Source of the DNA: Blastomyces gilchristii SLH14081
Taxonomy: Eukaryota; Ascomycota; Eurotiomycetes; Onygenales; Ajellomycetaceae
DNA length: 64,000 nt
Reading direction: 5' to 3'
NCBI RefSeq assembly: GCF_000003855.2
Contig: NW_003101677.1
Coordinates: forward strand, 244,922 to 308,921
Shown: piece by piece, positions 24,011 through 37,197 of the stretch
How positions within the stretch are numbered: position 1 is the first letter of the stretch
Layout: every line of letters begins with the position of its first letter
Notes under the pieces: model-generated
Told to the model about the DNA's origin: nothing
Database searches by the model: none
What the model saw: only the letters and a program-made list of their open reading frames with translations
Program-made: the position numbers and the translations under genes

Positions 24011-25719
24011 GGCGTCTAACTGTTGTCGGCAAGAAGCACGAAAAGAATGTTAGCAAAAGGCTGCCGCTTGGTCCTGCAATAATTTGAATTGCTCGATGGG
24101 GGACGGTGATCGGGCTCGTACCTGATGCTTCGCAAAGTTGGCTGCTGCGGAATGGGGTTGGCAGTTGTGAGATCGATTCTCGTCGAAATTGGCTGGGTTT
24201 CGTCTGTCTTGCTTTCTGTGTGGGCTTAGGGTGCGCGTCGCTAAGCTAACCGAGTTGACTCTAGCGCCGAGCCCCACCAACCTTGGAACATCCGCAACAG
24301 AAACCTGCAGCTGGCTTCTTCCACGGTGACAACCTGCTGCGGATGAAGTATCAATCCACCAGGCGCTGAGCTGGGTATTGATATTGGCATTCGGGGTGAT
24401 AGCAGGATCTCTTCCAATCTCGCCATGCATGAAATTGGGTGATGGGGATGGATGCCCGTTGCAAGGTTGCTCTCTCCCACGATAAGATCTATCAAAGTCT
24501 GGGCGTCAAACAGTTATTCTGGCGGATTCCTTGTCAGTATTACGTGACTCTGCAATAATGTGGTTCTTGGTCGAATGCTCCTCCACGTCCTGTTCGATGG
24601 GGCAAAACATGGGGGCTTTGGTCACTAAGAACAATGAATGCACCTTGATTTTTTGATTTTTTTGATTTTTTTTTTTTGCTCTTTTTAATTGTTACTTTTA
24701 TTCGTGATGCGGACTTGATTTCCTCCCACCTTACTCAACTTTTTAGGTGCGTTTGCTCAAGTGCTGAGTTAAACTCACAAATGGTTGTTGTTTCAGACAA
24801 GGGGACTGATCTTTCAGTTCACGCTCTACGAGCGAGTGGCTTTGTCGCATCTGTTTTGAAATGATGATTGTTTTACAACTTGTGCGCTGTTGATGTGTTA
24901 TTTGGGTTCCCCACCACTTTCTGTCTGCTGCTGGGCGTCGGGGAACAAGCTGTGCCATGCTTGGAAACAGCCCACACCAGAACTGGTCGCGACATACCAG
25001 TATAGATACGTTGTCCCCATGGGTTGTCGGGCATATCAATCTCTGTGGACTCTGCTCGTTGTAGCGATGCTCATTTTAGCGAGCGCTTGAATGCGAACGC
25101 TGGAACAGTGGAACACTGGAACACGAGAACTCAAAGACGCTAAGCGCCACCCTTCATGAAAACTGGCTGGTTGGGCTACATTGTTGTTCAACATAGGTGG
25201 TTTTTGCCAGGCTTCCGACAACTGACCAGCAGAGGGCGGTGTCATCCCTAAAATCTCATATTTGGAGAGTGAAATACTCCTTAGAACCTTCTGATGGAGA
25301 GGCATGGCTATTTGGGACTATTGGAATGGCTTCTATTGGTGGGTCCGTGTTTGTGAGGCAGCTTTGTGATCCAGGGTGAACTATGACGGTGGCCAGCTTG
25401 AGATCTATTCGTTCTATAGAAATTGAATTTTGACAAACAATATGAATAAGATAAAAAAGGGCTTTAGTTCAACGACGATAGCCCCTAGTAATTCCATGCC
25501 ACAGCGGGCTGATGTAGTCTTCCTCCCCTCCGTGGCCCAATGAAGCCTTTAGACGAGAGATCCGCGTCATAGCCGCGCTGCCACCAGGTTTAAGTTGCTC
25601 CCAAGTAAGCAAGGCCATAAGTTACAAGTTACCTAACCTCCTCCGCCCAACCACGCAAGCACCACCAACCACACGCACTCCCCGCCCTGCCATCCTCCTC
25701 TACACAGCACCCAAGGATC
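24011..25719. other. Divergent intergenic region, uL2 and WHIM genes
   Basis: Holds the promoters of the two divergently transcribed genes. A T homopolymer/TGATTTTT run is at about 24650-24680. No further gene recognised. Confidence 0.5.
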
Positions 25720-27916
25720 ATGTCGGACTCGGACTCGTCTTCGCTGTCTTCTCCTCCGTCCACAGATGATGAAACCATCGCCGCCTCCGTCAACCGCAGT
25801 ATGGGCCTGGGAAAGTATTTCAAACCCCAGACGCCCGCCAAACCAGCCTCTCCTCCGCCGCCAAAACGTGCCCCCTCGCCGCCTCATGAATATGTTCTCG
25901 CAGACAATCCAGACATTGCAGTAAGTAATATGAAGTTTACGCGATCATATCGCGCCCTGATCCGTAGATTTAACGCGTGTTTTGTCGGGCGATCAAAATT
26001 GTGAAAAATAGTACGCGTTTGTTAATAGTTTTCATATTTTTTTTTTTTTTTTTTAGTTTATCGTGATGTTCCGCTCCAGATTCTCGGATGTCTTTCCAAA
26101 ATCACTTCCACACTACGGACCACAGGATATTGAGAGAGGAGTCACGGATACTGTCCCTGGAGATCATATTATGAGATTATTGTGCGCTTTAATTGGCCTG
26201 TGCCTTAACAGGAAGAGAGATGTTGAGTTCGTCTTCACCCATCCAATACGCCATACACGTGCCCTTTTCTATGAGCAGGACAAAGGATTACTTCCTTTTT
26301 TTTCCTTTATTTTTTGTCAGGGGATAAACGTGTCTAGGGCTAATGGGCTAATGGCTTGTGCAATATAGGAGGGACCATTACCAACGCGCCCTCGAGGAGG
26401 TTGTGCAGACGCACTCATCACAGTGGCCACGATCGTGGGGCGGTAAAAACCCCCTTCATGGCGGGGGAAGCTTTGCGACAATGACCCCTACTGAACGAGT
26501 AAGACTCCATGTCCCAACCCCACCTATGGGCAATGCGCCTTGAAACTAAAACTATATATTTTGTTGGTGAAGCTGGCCTTCCTCAAGGCATTGATACTTT
26601 GGGCCCTCTCATCCTCCGACGCCGTCCAAGCCAAACTGAAAGCATCCTATAAACAAACGAGACACGATGACGATCTCAATCAGCCATTATCCGTCCAACC
26701 ATGGGGGAATGATGCCTATAAACGCCGGTATTGGCTTATTGAGGGCAGGGATGATACACATTTCAGACTGTACCGGGAAAGCAACCCTGCGCTGAAGAAC
26801 AGGACATGGTGGAGCGTTGCAGGGACTATTCCTGAACTGAGAAGCGTTGCGGATTCTCTTGCTGAGGAGAAGTCGCAGCACTCTAAACGGCTGAGTGAGA
26901 AGATCTTTACCAGCATTCCGAGATTCGAGGGCTCTGAGGAGGTACGTACCGATATCAATCTGTTTGTTTCTTCTGCAATATAAACAATTCCCACGACGGT
27001 GTATATGAAGATCAAACTAACTGCCTTCGTAATAATCAAATTTATCCAGAAACGAAAGCGTCGCGACTATCGCCTGGCGCGGAAAGCCGCATTCGCTCGT
27101 CCGGAACCTGGCTTCTCTCTCTACGAAGGCCGAACTCGCGGCAAGAAGCTCAAATACACATATTCCGATGACGATGATGACTTCTCATCCGACGCCCTCC
27201 CTACCCGGAGATCAGCTCGCCAGTCCCGCTTCTCAACCCCAGGTGAAATGCCCGCCGGCCCAACCTTTACCGCCAGCGGCCGGCAGGTCAAACCACGGAT
27301 TGTCGGAGCGTACGGCCAGTCCCTGCTAAGTGGTCAACGGCAAGAATCAACACCGCTGCTGCCGCGGTCTGTTGGGCCTAGCGGTGGCGAGGAAGGGGAT
27401 GGCGAGAGTGAACAGCCTGTTTCCAACGGAAGAAGGCCGCATCGGAGTAGGATGGGTCGGCAGTCGAATGGCGCGGGGAGACATATTGAAGGGTATAATG
27501 CAGTTGATGAAATGGACGAGGAATCGGAAGCTGCGTCGTCGAGTGGGAATGAATGGGATGGCGGCGAGGACAATGAGTATGGAGATGAGGATGAGGAGAT
27601 GAGTGACGCCGAGTCATATAGCCCTGATCCTAGCGATAATGATGGGAACGGCTACGGTACTAGCCAGCGGAGTTTGGTGGTCCAGCTGAGATATGGGAAA
27701 GCGAAGCGGGGGCTAGGAAGCAGCAGTCCTACCGCAGCTCCTAACACGCCTCCTAACCCAACTGCAGGCCAAGCTCCAGGTGCAAGCCCACAACCTATAC
27801 CAGTAAAGCCAGAAGCAAGCGAACCAAATCGCCAGCATCCGTTCGCAGTGGTTGTATCTGCACCAAATGATCCACTGTACCAGCAGCGGTACCACTACCA
27901 CCACCAACTGCTGTAA
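25720..27916 (+). CDS. WHIM/WSD-motif chromatin-associated protein
   Basis: Five exons: 25720-25920, 26057-26226, 26369-26498, 26573-26941 and 27050-27916, giving 578 residues if it stops at 27916. After a Ser/Pro-rich N-terminus comes a DDT/WHIM1-like helical region (MFRSRFSDVFPKSLPHYG, GDHIMRLLCALIGLCLN, VRL-type leucine stretches, FLKALILWALSSSDAVQ). Next is the WSD/D-TOX E-like core (about 208-255): PWGNDAYKRRYWLIEG, HFRLYRESNP, TWWSVAGT. The rest is basic, then acidic and disordered (DDDDDFSSDALPTRR). WHIM modules occur in partners of ISWI-type remodelers, so a nuclear chromatin role is inferred. At the 3' end the frame stops at 27916, but the next frame stays open and proline-rich to 28179, suggesting a small intron or a one-base shift near 27870-27890. 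Confidence 0.82.
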
Positions 27917-29319
27917 ATTCGGACAAAGAACATATCATCTCTCCTGAGCCTACAGCTCCTCCCACTACAGCCACTACCACTCCGCCGCCGCCATCCGTGA
28001 CTAGCTCGAAAGATACTCATCAAGTATCCAATATAATGCCCGCAGTGAAACAACCTCAACTTTCCTATGGATTCCAATATCCCGCAACCAAAAACACTTC
28101 ATCCACCATCCGATCAGAACGGAGTTCTTCCCGGGCTACAGTAATCCACGGCATTTCCTGTCCCGCCACGATCTACTAAGGATTCTGATCAATCCGTACT
28201 CTTACTCTTTTCTTTTTTTTTATTTTCAATTCATATAGAGAGCTGAAAAAGTTCGATAACTTGTTATCTTCCTCGTGTGGTTTTTATCCGGGATAGGTTG
28301 TTATGCAAAACCAATCGGCAACATCGTCGACCAAAGATTCACATTTTAATAATCTGTTTACTTCGTTTGTCCGTTTTGTTTCTCCTTCTTTTCGCGTGTG
28401 TAGCGACAATGGAAATTCGATGGGGTATATGTTTTGATTGAATAGGCGTGGGGACCTTGGTGCTGTTTTATTTGTTTCTTTAATCAATCCCTCTCACTCT
28501 TTGCTTTGACTTAACCGTCTGGTAGGGGGATTTGTGATTTATTTAGCTTTGTCAGGTTATTTCACCTTTTCTGTTTCTTTCTTTTCTATCTCTCTCTCTT
28601 CCTCTATTTCTCTCTCTTTTGGTATGTTAAGGTGTTCCAGTTTTCCATTCAGCTATTAACGTACCCTTTCGCAAACTTCGCAAGGGTTCGTTTTATTTAA
28701 GCAGAGGGTTTTATTGTTATTTTTTCAATCTCTTTCTTGCGAGGTTTGGTGGATGTTAATCATAGATTTTTGAGCCAGTACTAGCTCTCTCAAGCTCATA
28801 ATTCTCTGTTTACACGTGCCTACGCTAAAAACCCACCACATCTAGAGTTTTTTTGACACCATATCAGAGAGCAACCGATGAACTTTGTCCTGGGACTGAT
28901 GTCAAAGAAAATTTACGTGGCATTTTCTGTTTCGAACAAGTTTCCAAATGTATATATATACATACATACAAGTAGCGCCAGCAAGCCAACCTTCAATGAT
29001 CGATGCCTCCCAACAGTTAGGAAACCTTTCAAATATCCCATGAGCACTCTAAACACCTAACGCTCTCATATGCAGGTAGCGAAAACCAATAGCCACAGGC
29101 CCCCAAAGCCTCGCACCGCGCCGCCTTTTTTAAGGTAGAGAGTCTCCCGAAGGTCGAACTTAAACGCAACTGGACCGGCGGACGCGCTGAGTACAGGGGC
29201 AGCGTGTGAAAAAAATCCCGTGGTTGCACAGCTACTTGGGTATGATAAAAAATACTCTCCCAAATATCGGAATGTTGGAATTCTTATATACATGTATTTT
29301 TCATAACTTTTTATCTCAT
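27917..29319. other. Convergent intergenic region (3' flanks)
   Basis: Contains the possible C-terminal extension of the WHIM gene (to 28179) and the 3' UTRs of the two convergent genes. T-rich; no other gene recognised. Confidence 0.5.
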
Positions 29320-29960
29320 TCATGACTGCGGTATCTTCCAGTTGTTGACTTCCCACCACCACCTGCGGATCCTGGTCCCCAGCGTCTGGCCGGTGAATTG
29401 GGCTCCACGATTCCAATATCGCCAGCCAGTGAGGGCGAGTGTCCATAGTGTCCCTTGTAGTAGGGGGAGGAAGACCTATTTTCCGTGGCAGGGACAACAT
29501 TAGTAGGCTGGTTAAGTCGTCATTCTAGGCAAACAACAAATAGTGACTGATCATGGGGAAAATAGATATTGGACCCAGTGGAAAATAGACGAAAAGGACA
29601 AAAAGAAGAAGAAATTAACAAGAGTTATATTATCCGTACCTGATCCCGTAATGTAATCCACGCAACCCTCTGCCACGTCTCCGCCCCCTTCAAGCTGGCT
29701 AGGTAACTCTGCTCGAAGCGCAGGTCCGGTAGAGGCGGCAAGGGGGCACGCTGTAGAGGCCGTATTGACCGGCTAGGGTCGACAATGTCTGTTGATATGG
29801 AGGTGGCATATGAGGGAGAGCGATGATGGTAGGTTCTGATGGTGACCGGCTCCTTTTGCGAGGTCGTTGTGGACGGATTGATGTCATGGGCTGCTGAGGG
29901 ATGGGGGTTTATGGAGGCGGTTTGGATGGTCTCGGCGAGTTGGATGGCTGGGTCTGTCAT
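29320..29960 (-). CDS. DUF1770-like fungal protein of unknown function
   Basis: Two exons, 29640-29960 and 29320-29475, joined in phase 0, give 158 residues. The N-terminal third is low complexity (LAETIQTASINPHPS, a DINPST motif). Then come SYATSISTDIVDPSRSIRP and the conserved LPPLPDLRFEQSYLASL, WQRVAWITLRDQ. The second exon begins VFLPLLQGTLWTLALTGWRYW, a likely membrane-spanning or interfacial helix, and ends in a Trp/Arg-rich tail, RIRRWWWEVNNWKIPQS. I recognise this as the fungal DUF1770 type from memory of its conserved core; no function is known. It shares a 269-bp intergenic space with the divergent adenosine kinase gene. Confidence 0.85.
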
Positions 29961-30229
29961 TTTTCAGTTGATCTGGGGGCTCTTGGGCATGGATTGGTGG
30001 TGTATATTTGTGGTGTTGCGGTGTTGATTGCGGAGGCGTTGAAGGTGTTCGGGATGTTTGGAGGTCCGAATGAAGACCATCCAAGACTGGACGTTAAATA
30101 TTTGCTTTTTCCTGCAATATTTACTACGCTCTGCAACCCCACCACAACCAAACCACGGCGACCAGATAACTCAATTTTTTCTTTCACACGCACAAAGGAT
30201 ATCAATCGATATACTTTTCATTAGACAAA
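29961..30229. promoter_or_regulatory. Compact bidirectional promoter
   Basis: Only 269 bp separate the start codons of the DUF1770-like gene (-) and the adenosine kinase gene (+), so both must initiate here. No TATA element or known operator stands out; the sequence is balanced with CCACAACC-type stretches near 30137-30150. Confidence 0.6.
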
Positions 30230-31774
30230 ATGGCTGCTACGGAAGGATATCCTCTTCTCTGCCTAGAGAATCCCCTGCTGGGTAAGCTGCCTTCACGAAC
30301 GCCTACTGAGTTTCCTTGCTAACATGCCCCTCCTTCTAGATATTCAGGGAGTCGGGTATGTGCAACCATAGGAATTGACATATTTCCTTTACAGTTTGTT
30401 TGTCTGCGCTTTGTTAAAACCATAGTTCAGAGATGCCGCCTTGCTCGAGAAATATGGCCTGAAACCCAACGATGCCATTCTTGCAGAGGAGAAGCATATG
30501 GGTCTCTTCGAGGACCTCATCCAAAACCGTGGTGCCAAGTTGATTGCAGGAGGGGCTGCACAGAACACTGCCCGTGGCGCTCAGGTATGTTTGTGCAGAA
30601 ATAACGGCCAATTGATCCTCAATGCATTGGGAAGTCTTATGGAACTTAACTCGCTCTCCAATTCAGTACATTCTCCCACCAAACTCCGTGCTTTATATCG
30701 GCTGTGTCGGCAAGGATAAATACGCAGATATTCTCCAAGAAGCCTGCAACAAGGCTGGCCTGCGTACCGAGTATCGTGTTGACGTGACTCAACCCACCGG
30801 CCGCTGCGGTGTCATCATCACTGGTCATGAGCGGAGTCTTTGCACCCACCTTGCCGCTTCCAACGAGTACAAGTTGGACCACCTGAAGCAGCCACATATC
30901 TGGTCCCTGGTGGAGAAGGCTAAGGTGTACTATGTTGGCGGTTACCATTTGACCGTCTGTGTGCCGGCAATCCTGGCATTGGCTGAGGAGGCTGCTACGA
31001 AGAACAAGGTGTGTACTCCTTACTTAACGTCCTGTATCTTCAACCTCGATATCAGTTTAGCTAATTCAAAAACCCCTCTTGTTTTCCATAATAGACTTTC
31101 ATGCTCTCCCTCTCAGCCCCCTTCATCCCTCAATTCTTCAAGGACCAACTCGACTCCGTCTTCCCGTACACAGATTACGTCCTAGGCAACGAGGCGGAAG
31201 CTCTCTCCTACTCCGAATCTCATGGATGGGGAATCACTGACGTCGAAGAAATCGCCAAGAAGATGGCTACCCTGCCCAAGAAGAACACTAACAGGCCCCG
31301 AATCGTCATCATCACGCAAGGGACTGACCCAACCATCTCCGCTGTTGCTAGTGCTGACGGAAATGTTGAAGTTAAGCTGACCTCCGTTCATGCCATCTCA
31401 AAGGATGAGATCAATGACACCAACGGTGCTGGGTAAGATTCCAACTCTCCACGCCACCAGTATCCCTTGTTCAAAACGAGAGCAGTACACTAATTTTTTC
31501 CCTTAACCTTGGAACAAACAGTGATGCCTTCGCCGGTGGCTTCTGCGCTGGCGTCGTAGAGGGCAAGAGCATCGAAGAAAGTGTTGATATGGGCCATTGG
31601 CTCGCCGGACTCAGTATTAGGGAATTGGGCCCATCGTAAGTTCCGCGGCACCCAACCCCGAGTCGCGCGGGACGAGGTTACTCCCGTTCACAACCCCCTT
31701 TCAAATGAGATACTAACCTATCCATCCCACCTACTAGCTACCCCTTCCCCAAACAAACCTACAAACCCTCGTAG
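30230..31774 (+). CDS. ADO1: Adenosine kinase (PfkB family)
   Basis: Seven exons, 30230-30281, 30340-30355, 30431-30584, 30667-31008, 31095-31432, 31522-31635 and 31738-31774, give 350 residues, the normal length. The second exon is 16 nt. The enzyme phosphorylates adenosine to AMP with ATP, serving purine salvage and removing adenosine formed by the methyl cycle. Seen: YPLLCLENPLLDIQ at the N-terminus, the substrate-site AGGAAQNTARGAQ (62-74), IGCVGKDKYA, and the PfkB signature DTNGAGDAFAGGF, whose Asp at about 302 is the catalytic base with the GAGD anion hole. The C-terminus ends SYPFPKQTYKPS. It is divergent from the DUF1770-like gene. Confidence 0.97.
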
Positions 31775-34052
31775 AAAATTTCGGACTCAGTAAACTAAAG
31801 GGGAAAATAGAGTTGCCTTCCTACCCCCCCACACCCTCTTGACCTCCGCAGCAACCCCTTTTCCCTCTCCACCACATTCCTTATTCATTCCCAGCCCATT
31901 AGACATCCACAGGCTCAACCCCAGATACCCGCATGGAGCATAGCGACCCTCCCCTCTAACTCATAAATAGTTAGATCTAGACCCTTCATCCTGCGTCTAG
32001 AAATTCTGTCCCCCCCATTTCCGCCCTTCCTCCCTCCTCTCTTCTTATCTTTACCCTTTTTCAAATGGGAATTTTTAAAAAGAATATTATAAGCATATAT
32101 CAGCACATTCAACCCCGCTGGTACTTTCCGTTGGGCAGTCCCTGTTATCGTATTTCCGCATTGCACCCAACGAGTCTACATTTCGGTGTTTTGCTTTTTG
32201 GTTCCGATGAAAACATTCAATTATTTTGTTTTGCGCCCACTCTTTTTGATTTTATGGCTGGGAAAAAAAAAAAAAAAAGCACCAACATGGAAATGAGATG
32301 GTTAGAAGAAAAACAAAATTTCAACTGCCAGATAGAGAATTTCTTTTCAGAAAAGAAAAGAAAAAGGGAAGTAAGAAGATTTAATGATAGAATTGTCTCG
32401 TTTTCAACAACGCGTTATGGTACTTTTTTCCCGCAAATAATAAAGTGTTGATTTTTTCCTACTTCCTTTCCTGCTGGATACGTTATTCAATGCAAACTCC
32501 CATAGGTGCACAGCTTTGCTCTAAATAGATCGTATTAGATACACCTCGATCTAACGCGGAGGAAATACGTATATCTCTACCCGGGGGTGGGGTTGGGCTG
32601 TAGAGCTGATGGGATGAAGAGAGCGAAGGGTAATTATTTAACTATAAATAAAATAAAGGGAAAAAAAATAATTTGTGCAATTCTGAATAGCGTAAGTAAT
32701 AACAAAAGCCAGCCAATCAATCTAATTAAGCTACCACTCAGTCTGGTAAGATACATCTCTGTACAAAAATTGTTCTGGTGAAAAAAAAATACGATTAGAG
32801 GAGGTTGGGGGGTTGAAAAAATAAATAAATGAAAGGAATAATACTGGTAATGAAAAACGACCAACGCATGTGAATGAATACACACGTAGACACATGTATA
32901 TGTTCTTATCAATGATTTCAAAGAGAGAGAAAAAAAAGGAGATTAATCACAGAGCAGAACAATAGCATGCATGCATAGCATAAATCGTAGCACAAGCGTA
33001 GCATCGCATGGCGTACATATATTCAAGTCAATAGATACAGTATAAAAGGTTTCTTCTTTATTAAATAAAAAGAAAAGAAAAGAAAAGAAAAGAAACGTGA
33101 ATCCGGACAGCCAGCAACCGCTAGCTATCCATCTAAGGAAATGACAAAAAACTCCATCCACGGCCATCGTAGCCCACAATCCCATAACTGCAATTTATGT
33201 TCAAGCCAGGCGTATGTACCACACATCTTTACGAGCGTGTGAGAGTGGCGCTGTGTGTTACTCTGATGCCCGTGCGTGTGGTGACCAAGCGTTTGCATTT
33301 TGACTGCACCGTACATTGGACCCAGGAGAGCGGGGTATTCTTGCCTAGGGGTTAGAGTAGACTAGGTTGCTGGCTAGTTGTGGTTATATGTATCAATCGC
33401 GCCTAGGTTGCAGTTTTCTGAAGCAGCCTGGTCCGGACAAGTGTTGAAGGAAATGAGGTCCCCGTTTTGAATTCTGGTTTTCCGTTCCGCAATTGCAAAC
33501 TTTCAGGAGGGTAAAATTGCTGAGAGGAAATGAGACGGGTAGCGCTGGGCCTGCTAGTGATGGCAGTAGGGATGGTGGTGCCCTTGTTGGTGGCTAAAGG
33601 AAGCCATGGGGCTCGTAGTTAGAGAGAGACGTGAACTGAGGCTGGCCGGGTGGCTTTTTGGGAAGGAAGATCGTGTGGGAAGTCGGTCGGGGTTTGCAAC
33701 GACCCTGTCCGGGCGAGAAGGCAGCTCATCGCACTGGTGGTAGAAAGTGGTATAGCCAATGTCGAGGGGCTCGCAACAGAGGGGTATGCTAATATTCGCT
33801 CTTTGAAGTTATCCGTTTTCGCCGATTACCTTTACTAACTCGAATAAACATCCATGACATAGCATAGTACGCCTTATTGGATCCTTCTCCATCTAGGAAG
33901 AACAAGTAGGCCCCCATCAACATTGTTTCCCAAGTCAAGGGGTTAAAAACAAACCCCGCCCCCCTTTCTCCTGCACTTCCCTACAAAACAAGTGTATATA
34001 TCCCAGTGAATATGCCACGAAAGAAGGCATTGCCCAAAGAGAAAAAAACTGG
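31775..34052. other. Convergent intergenic region, 2.3 kb
   Basis: Lies between the 3' ends of adenosine kinase and the EST1-like gene. It has an A homopolymer at about 32263-32277, an (AAAAG)n run at about 33068-33094, and otherwise no recognised gene or RNA. Confidence 0.5.
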
Positions 34053-37000
34053 TCATCCGCCACTCCCCTGCCCACTAGGCGGTGTCTGGCCAATAACGCC
34101 GGCGCCCAAATGCGACGCTTTGGAATTCACACTCGAAATGGGATCGTACGATGAGTACTGATAAGACACACCGGATGGCTGGTTGAATCCCCGCTCGTTG
34201 TACTGGTGAGCAGCGGTGTTCAAAAAACCATTGAACGGAAGGCCCGGTGGTGGTTGGCGGGTGGCATACCCACCAGCCCCGCCTTGATTATAGGGGATAC
34301 CTGGGGTTTGTGTCTGTGTTGGCGATAGGCTGCTTGTTGCATATGAATAGTCATTGGGCGTGGACGGGAGTTGCAGGCTGTTTTGGAAACCCATGATGTA
34401 CTGCTGTTGTTGTGGGAAATCTTGGGCTGGGGAGAACGCTCCGTTATGATGATTCGCGCGGAGGATCGGGTTATACTGATCGCCTTGCCTGATGGCCGTA
34501 GAAGGACGGGTAGCGGGCGATAGGGCTTCGCCTGGTTGCGGCGCAAATGGAGTGTTAAGGATACTTGGTAGAGCGGGCCGGGGAGAATATGATTGCGGGG
34601 CTGCAGGTTCGATGATGGGACTGTATGAATTGAAGGTTCCCGTTCCAGTTCCGGTAAAATTACCGTTACCGGCGCGGTCGTCATCCCCGTCTTGTTGAGA
34701 AACCCCATTATTGGTATTGGCGTTATTTAGGCTTGCGTCGCGCCATGCTGTAGTGGACGAGAGGGTTTTTTCAATTGGGGGACAGTTTTCGGTTGTTTCT
34801 GATTCAACGAGGTTGTCGACCATCTGGTTCATAGCGAGGGAGATAGATGCTGATGCCGATTGGGAGTTGGCGTATTCCATTGGCCCCTGACTGGATTCAG
34901 GAGGACGGATGTCTTCGCGCTCTATGCTAGTGGAGGAAAGGGTGTGTCGGTGTTGATGTCCGCTTGGGCTTGAGAATTGAGGGAGCCCTTCTTCCTTGCA
35001 GACAAATAGTTTTGTCTCCTTATTCTCTGCGAGAATGATAGGAATTTTCTGTAGGAAATAGTTTAGTCCACATTTCTGGCGATAGGCAGAAAGGTTACGG
35101 AAGAAGGGAGAAATAAGGAAAGGCGGGAAAAAAAAGAAAAAAAGAAAAAAAGAAAAAAGAAAGGGAAACTTAGTACCTCTTGAACAACCAAATCAAGACC
35201 ATCAATCACAAATTCACGAACACGAAACAGCATTTCAATATGAGCGGGCAGTTTCTCTGTGATATGATCGGATCTGGGTTTCTTATGGCCACGCTCATCA
35301 ACGTATCTTCGCCAGGTTATATCATTAACCAAGGGACTAAACCCTAGCGTATCTTCGTCTTCCTGAAGAAGATACCCGACATCAGAAAGACTTGGCACGT
35401 CGAAACTCGATGTAAGCAGGCTTAAAGTACCCGCATACATTTTCCAGAATTCTTTGATCTGCACATATAACAGAGTATCCTTATCTTCATAGACCAAAGA
35501 GCCACTGTTCGAGAGCAGCCAGGAGCTATAGTGTCGCAGGGCGGGCAAAACGCACTGTGCAACTGGCGTTATTCTTTCAGACTCGTTTGCTGCAACCGAG
35601 CATTCCAGCTCGGAAAGCAAGATTTGCAACAGAGTGAAGAAAGTTTTCACATTGAGTCTCTGGAAAAACAGCGGTGCATCGCGTGCGGGCTCTACATCGC
35701 CTGCGCTTTTTCCCTCATTCGTCCGCCTAGCATTTGCGTACTCTTCCGCAGCGATGTTTATCAAACAAAATTTCTGCAATAGATGCGGGTGCAAGGAGAG
35801 CTCCTTGAGGTCAATAGCCATTTGACTAAGGATCTCATTTTCAAGTTCATCGTGCTCAGGAAAGTCCAACCCTTTGTAGCACTGGGCATGGAGGTAAACA
35901 AACATAGAGATAAGAGAGGCTTTCTCATCAGTTGCGCTTGCGATAGGCTCCCCCTTAGCCCGGACTGCTAACACTTTCCTAAACTCAATTTGCAGATTCC
36001 CGTGCGAGCCCGGGTACGGCTCTTGGGCGGATAAAGCGCGGTATAGATGATAAGTTGCTTGCAGATGGTTTCCATCCGCAAGCCCAATCACCGCTAGCTG
36101 GTTGTGGGACATTCCCGAGTCTGGGTTCAGCATATCGGCCAATTTATAATACCTGATAGCCTGGTTCCAGTTTCGATTCTTCGTTGGCGGAACCAATTCC
36201 ATTTCGCGATAGCGGGAAAGATCGCCAAGGCGGATAAGGGTTGCATGGCATGTAAGCAGGACGCTCTTGCGTAGATCGTCCGGAATTTCAGGTTTTTCCT
36301 CTACAGAGATGTCTGTTTGTACGAAATTAGCGAGAGGGCCAATTTGGCAATGTCTTCAGCGTCTCTCCAATGGTATAGTATATATCTTACTCTCAAACTT
36401 AAGTTCCTTGGCCAATTTCTCCAGTTCCGGTATACGGTCGAATCGCGACACGAGATGTTGGATGTAGCCACGGTAGAAACGCTGGCTCGATTTGATAAAG
36501 TTCAAGTAGTGGCTCTGCAACTTTCGCCTTTCGACGGGTCTCTTTTTCTGCGCGTTATCGTCACGGAACTGGTCCAAAAAATGGCGGATATCAGCTGGAC
36601 GGAAAGTCTGACAATACAAGACATTTGCGGGAGAGATAAAAACATACACGAAGTAAAAGCTTGCGAAACCGGTTGTTGATCTTCACATGTATCTCCCATA
36701 ACCGGCCCTCCACACGCAGAGATGCGGTCTCCGTCCCGGTCTCGAAGCAGTGAAATATGGCATTTTGGCATGCGATACGGAACCTGTGGGCGGCGGAATC
36801 ATCTATATCAGTATACGATCTCGCGGTTCCCATTATAGGCAAGCGAAGAGCGGATATACTTGGCAAGATAATCGTTGACTTCAGCAAACGTCGGTTCTTT
36901 ATCAGAGAGAACCCTCAAGAGATCCTTTTCACCGTCAAGTTCGGGGCTAAAGTGTCGAAGAAAGAAGAGAAAGTAAGCACCCGACCATGTAATCTGTATC

Positions 37001-37197
37001 TTATTTTTTTCATGTCCTCCGAAAGAACAAAATACAAGGCAAAAGAAGCGCGACTTGCGAAAAAAACAATTTCCTCAAGCTACCTCCTCCGTCTATCTTT
37101 GCGAGGGAAGGGGGGAGTTATATATCGTCATTCTGTTCTGCAAGAAATCAACTCACATCGCATCAGCATTATTACCATCCCGTCCTCCCGCTGCCAT
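34053..37197 (-). CDS. EST1/EBS1/SMG7-like protein
   Basis: Six exons in transcript order, 37157-37197, 36860-36946, 36648-36783, 36391-36607, 35177-36312 and 34053-35048, give 870 residues. Introns of 210, 76, 40, 78 and 128 nt all have GT...AG; the 40-nt one is forced because reading through meets a stop. The N-terminal 14-3-3-like half includes LWEIHVKINNRFRKLL and KKRPVERRKLQSHYLNFIKS, followed by FYRGYIQHL. The helical Est1 DNA/RNA-binding part has AIRYYKLADMLNPDSGMSHN and QLAVIGLADGNHLQATYHLY. Family members act in nonsense-mediated mRNA decay (SMG5/6/7, Ebs1) or telomerase recruitment (Est1). The last 330 residues are disordered and Gln/Pro/Ser-rich. No PIN nuclease domain is visible, which argues against an SMG6 type. 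Confidence 0.9.
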
